Of a stretch of DNA of 64,000 nucleotides, positions 60,746 to 64,000 are shown piece after piece. The translations under genes and the position numbers were made by a program. Positions within the stretch are counted from its first letter, which is position 1, and each line of letters begins with the position of its first letter. Origin of the DNA: Stromatinia cepivora (Eukaryota > Ascomycota > Leotiomycetes > Helotiales > Sclerotiniaceae); the NCBI GenBank assembly GCA_014898415.1, contig RCTD01000016.1, positions 744,001 to 808,000 on the forward strand, in the 5' to 3' direction. Under the pieces are notes generated by a model, which was given only the letters and a program-made list of their open reading frames with translations, did no database searches and was not told the origin of the DNA.

Positions 60746-61395
60746 ATCATCGTTGGAAGGGTAAGTATTGCAAACTCCATTTTTAATAAAAGTTATTGTT
60801 TTTGAAGATTCTAATACTGCTTTAAACAATTTAAATATATATTTAACTTTTCTCTCTCAAAATTCAAGAAATTCAAAATTTTGAGACTATTCACAATTTG
60901 AAACATTCGAAGGTTTTTGTTACGACGGGCTACACAACCACCATCACATGACCAGGGCACGTGATCAGTAGTGATCAGTAGTGATCATTAAGGATCACAA
61001 AGGATCATGGTATAAGGTGATCACTAATGATCATGAAGGATCACCAATGATCATAAAAGCATGAAGGTCTATATAATCAAAATGGATTTCCTTTATATAA
61101 AACTTCGTACTCAAAATCAATCATTTAATATACTCTACTATTAGTTACGAATAGCATATCATTATTGTCATTACTTAAATCCCTGCTTGACGCCTAGTTA
61201 TAAACCCACCTCGAGAGCCTAGAGCACTTCCACGTGATCTAGACGGCTACCCTCGTAACAGTTTTGAAGTTTCTAATAGATTCTAAATATACTCTAGATA
61301 GCATTCCAATATCAGAAAAATGATAGTTTCGTTGATTTTGATGATTTTTAGATTTAAATATAGAATTTACAACACTTTAATTATCTAAGAATCAG
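60746..61395. repeat. Second copy of the MITE-like family, split by an LTR
   Basis: The left part (60746-60917) matches, in reverse orientation, the right half of the repeat at 3681-4100, including AAGGGTAAGTA and CTGCTTTAAACAATTT. The right part (61261 to about 61,395) matches its left-middle portion (AATTAAAG, TTGTAAATT, ATCATCAAAAT in reverse). The far end is not clearly preserved. Confidence 0.6.
60918..61260 (+). mobile_element. Solo LTR with TGTTACGA...TCGTAACA ends
   Basis: 343 bp with terminal inverted repeats TGTTACGA and TCGTAACA, flanked by the 5-bp duplication GTTTT (60913-60917 and 61261-61265). It contains repeated GATCA/TGATCA motifs (about 60,962-61,052) and a TATA-like TATATAA near 61,070, as expected of a promoter-bearing LTR. 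It is GC-richer than the nest and shows little RIP. No second LTR or interior, so probably left by recombination. Strand is arbitrary. Confidence 0.85.
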
Positions 61396-61802
61396 TATGC
61401 AAAAGTTCAATCAGCGTGATGATATTATTGGTTAAGGCCTCTGTATATGAGAGAATTTACGAAAATTTGATATGTGTTATAATATCGAATAAATCAATAA
61501 TATTATTTATAATAATCGATATAAAATATTATAATAATATCGTATTAAAAATCATCACTATATTATTATCAAGATATGGAAGTGAGATAATTTTTAATCA
61601 AATCGAAATTATAAAAGTTAATATATAGTAAAGTGAATTAAAAATATATATATAATATTCATAATATTATTTAATGTGAAATAACTATCTACTCTATATT
61701 AGACCTACTATGATTCTTATAATCAATTAAAAAGATTCTAAAGAAATACTCCATATTCTTACGTGGCAACCATCCTTCAAATGTGTTCAACGGAATTACC
61801 TA

Positions 61803-62756
61803 TCAAGAATTGACCTTAAGATCCATCAATTTGAACTTCGACTGGATTTCCCGCCAAAACGTTGTCGGGCTATCCGCCAACAGCTCCCCATGAGCTGACC
61901 AACTAGGAAATTCTCTCAACAGGTCTCTCTGCACACTCTGCAAGTCTTTCATCTTTTGAGAACTTGAATCCATTGCATTCCAGTCCAGCTCCACGAATTC
62001 CGACACCACAGGCTGATGTGTCGAGTCCTCTTCCACATCATAGTATAAGATAATCTCCCGCAGTTCGAGGCCACGAACCCCATAAGCATCAACGATGCGG
62101 AAAATGTTGTACCAATCGACCTCCTCGGGAACAGATCGACTGGAATTGCAATTGATAAGGGGCTGTATGTTGAATGCGAGAGAACTCATCATATCCTTCG
62201 CGGGTATCTTCATGAAGAAGTCCTCATAAACTCGGTCATTCCAACTGAACGACTTTAGGCATAAAGTATCGGCCTTGAAATTGCACCATATCCTCGGCTG
62301 GGTCCCGATACTGAACCTGGGGTTGGTGAGCTTCTCTCCAAAGAAGAGACTATAATATTTCAAAGCCTCCTTTCGCGATTCTTTGCTCGCATAGAAGACA
62401 TTGGGATGAGGCGTATTTGATGCGCAGATGTATCCGTCTCTTCTTTGGTAAGGGGGAAGATCACCTGGTTTATAAGATGGGTGGAGTTCAATGCTGATAT
62501 TTCGCTGCTGCTCACATGCCATGCCCCAAATCAGTATTCTGAGTTCCGTAGGAAGCTTTCCAAAACAAGTGAAGGTGGTTGGCGCAATGCCCAATTTGTT
62601 ATTTCTGGTCCCGTGATCAGAATCTTTGGAAAGTTGCTCAAATGATAATGCCGGAGATGGTGGTGGATGTGAAAGGCTTCCCAAACTACAGCTTTCGATT
62701 TGATAATCCCATTCGGCGACAAAGACAGGCCCTAACTGTGCGTGTTCGATGTGCAT
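61803..62756 (-). CDS. 2EXR-domain protein, fungal family of unknown function
   Basis: Single exon, 317 residues, ATG at 62,756. Seen: the hallmark FTCFGKLPTELRILIWGMAC (residues about 62-81), the second conserved segment PHPNVFYASKESRKEALKYY (about 115-135) and YGVRGLELREIILYY further on. Known of the family: 2EXR proteins are abundant in filamentous ascomycetes, often in expanded, variable gene families, with no established biochemical role. No signal peptide or membrane helix. It lies beside AT-rich, repeat-bearing DNA. Confidence 0.8.
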   Translation of the reverse strand: MHIEHAQLGPVFVAEWDYQIESCSLGSLSHPPPSPALSFEQLSKDSDHGTRNNKLGIAPTTFTCFGKLPTELRILIWGMACEQQRNISIELHPSYKPGDLPPYQRRDGYICASNTPHPNVFYASKESRKEALKYYSLFFGEKLTNPRFSIGTQPRIWCNFKADTLCLKSFSWNDRVYEDFFMKIPAKDMMSSLAFNIQPLINCNSSRSVPEEVDWYNIFRIVDAYGVRGLELREIILYYDVEEDSTHQPVVSEFVELDWNAMDSSSQKMKDLQSVQRDLLREFPSWSAHGELLADSPTTFWREIQSKFKLMDLKVNS

Positions 62757-64000
62757 GGTTTTGTATACTGATTTGGTATCCCTCTAAAGACACGAGAATT
62801 TCTGTGACAGTGTATCTATCTCTGCGGCCGAGGCCAAGCCCAAGGTTGTATGTCGGTACCGATAGATGTCTTTTCGTGAAGATGCCAATAACAAGAGTCA
62901 GAATGCGGGGTATCCTTAGAGAAAGTAGCTCGAGTCAAAGAACTGTACTACTATATCAACAACTAAATCCTGTGTAAAGGCTAGTAAAGCTACAGATAGC
63001 AGGTCATAAGTATGAAGAGTCTCCTGAAAACATTTGGGGGAAGCCAACCTTTTGACTTGAACAAATAACCCCGCTCTACAACTATTAGTAGCAGCCCATA
63101 ATCTATACCGGTACCGGGTAGTCATCCCATCATACTCCGACTTGCGAGGTGGGGTTTGTCCGCTCCTAGGGCGGAGTGCCAAGTGTATTTTGTGCATTAA
63201 CCAGGAAGCTACTGACCGTAGATCATTACAACAATATTGATGTTCCTAGCTAACTTCGATGACCGTACATAGAAAAATTGAAACTGATAGCATGAATATT
63301 TTCCCTCATTTCCAGAATTTTGAAATGCAATCATCAATTGTGGTTAGAGGGAAAGGTATTCGCATGATTTTGGTTAGTCTAGCGTAGAAACTTTCCAATG
63401 TCGGTGAAAGCGGAGGCCGACACCACCGACTTCTCAACTCAAACCAATCACAAATCATAGAAAATCCATTAGCCATATATCTAACCCCATATTTAAAACA
63501 CTCCTAGAAAACTCCCATCATCATCATCATTCTTGTCTACCTGGTCACAATTCGCAAGATAAGTCGAAAACGTTCCTCCCAACTTTAACCCCTATCTCCT
63601 AACACTCTCCACCCAACACAGAACAGAACTTCTTCCTCCAAGGCCGCTCTCCAATACACAGCTTGCAAGCTTTCGGAGGCTTTCCATTCATAGAATATTG
63701 TATTCCGAAACCGAAAACAAAAGACAAACTCTTCTCCCATCTAAAAACAGGTTCGAAATCGTCTTATCAGCCTGTAGACGACACGACGTTGTGCCCCAGG
63801 AAATGTGTAAATGCATTTCAAAATTATGATATCACCAAGTGATAGCTCAATTCATGCGATCAAGATCTGACCGCCAGACCGACTCCGGCTTAGGTTGCGA
63901 TATTATTATGGAACGCCCCGATCGTCTTATTTCCATCTGAAAGCAAGATGAAACGTTGTACAAATGTCGTTTCTAGACCTTGATTCGGTGTCGTAAACTC
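62757..64000. other. Right-end region, probably promoter of a gene beyond the window
   Basis: No supported gene. The minus-strand frame at 62,916-63,197 has no features. From 63,440 the sequence has a CCAAT motif (near 63,446), a TATTTAAAA stretch (about 63,489-63,497) and then a CT/CA-rich tract to 63,670, an arrangement expected upstream of a plus-strand gene whose coding part may start beyond 64,000. Confidence 0.4.

Larger units (their letters stand above)
60495..61802. other. Intergenic region with solo LTR and dispersed AT-rich repeat
   Basis: Holds the MCU promoter, a copy of the MITE-like family interrupted by a solo LTR at 60,918-61,260, then AT-rich sequence to 61,720 without genes. 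The 61,416-61,628 frame is AT-rich chance. Confidence 0.6.

Noticed and set aside
62916..63197. 93-residue minus-strand frame
   Set aside because: No recognisable motif, no upstream or downstream support; it overlaps probable regulatory DNA.

Overview
The window looks like nuclear DNA of a filamentous ascomycete. Genes carry short introns (about 49-131 nt) with GTRNGT-like donors and TRCTAAC/CTAAC-like branch sites. The gene content (Atg14, Pex13, a trifunctional His4, TAF9, MCU, a Tos1-like wall protein, an Asp f 4-like secreted protein, NmrA-like and 2EXR proteins) is Pezizomycotina-type. The repeats have a strong C-to-T/G-to-A bias typical of repeat-induced point mutation (RIP). I infer a Leotiomycete, perhaps Sclerotiniaceae, from overall feel only; no search was run.

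Layout. Left gene-bearing arm (1-20,100): ATG14 (+), a 4.7 kb gene-poor stretch with microsatellites and a MITE-like repeat, an Asp f 4-like secreted protein (+), a Tos1-like glycosyl hydrolase (+), a large multi-pass membrane protein (-), an NmrA-like oxidoreductase (+) and PEX13 (+). Right arm (about 47,850-64,000): an unrecognised three-repeat protein (-), a C-terminally anchored membrane protein (-), HIS4 (-), TAF9 (+), the mitochondrial calcium uniporter MCU (-), a solo LTR and a 2EXR-domain protein (-). HIS4 and TAF9 are divergent and share a 509-bp intergenic region holding a perfect Gcn4/Cpc1-type site.

The centre (20,102 to about 47,850) is a very AT-rich, RIP-degraded retrotransposon nest. 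Its insertion history can be read from target-site duplications. An old minus-strand Ty3/Gypsy copy (element A, from 23,273) was invaded by a Ty1/Copia-like element (C, 24,128-32,434, TSD atata), by a full-length plus-strand Gypsy copy of its own family (B, 32,967-40,007, TSD ctaaa), by a solo LTR (40,899-41,082, TSD aatat) and by a non-autonomous LTR element with matching LTRs (D, 43,300-45,577, TSD atatt). To its left lies an internally deleted relative (E), one of whose LTRs is split by a 1.83 kb pogo/Fot1-type DNA transposon with 23-bp inverted repeats and a TA duplication.

The genes are ordinary housekeeping and cell-surface functions, not an operon or a cluster. The most informative content is the nested transposon stratigraphy, the RIP fate of individual catalytic motifs, a possible LysM remnant at the island edge, and two protein families I could not assign (12,066-14,751 and 49,839-51,452).
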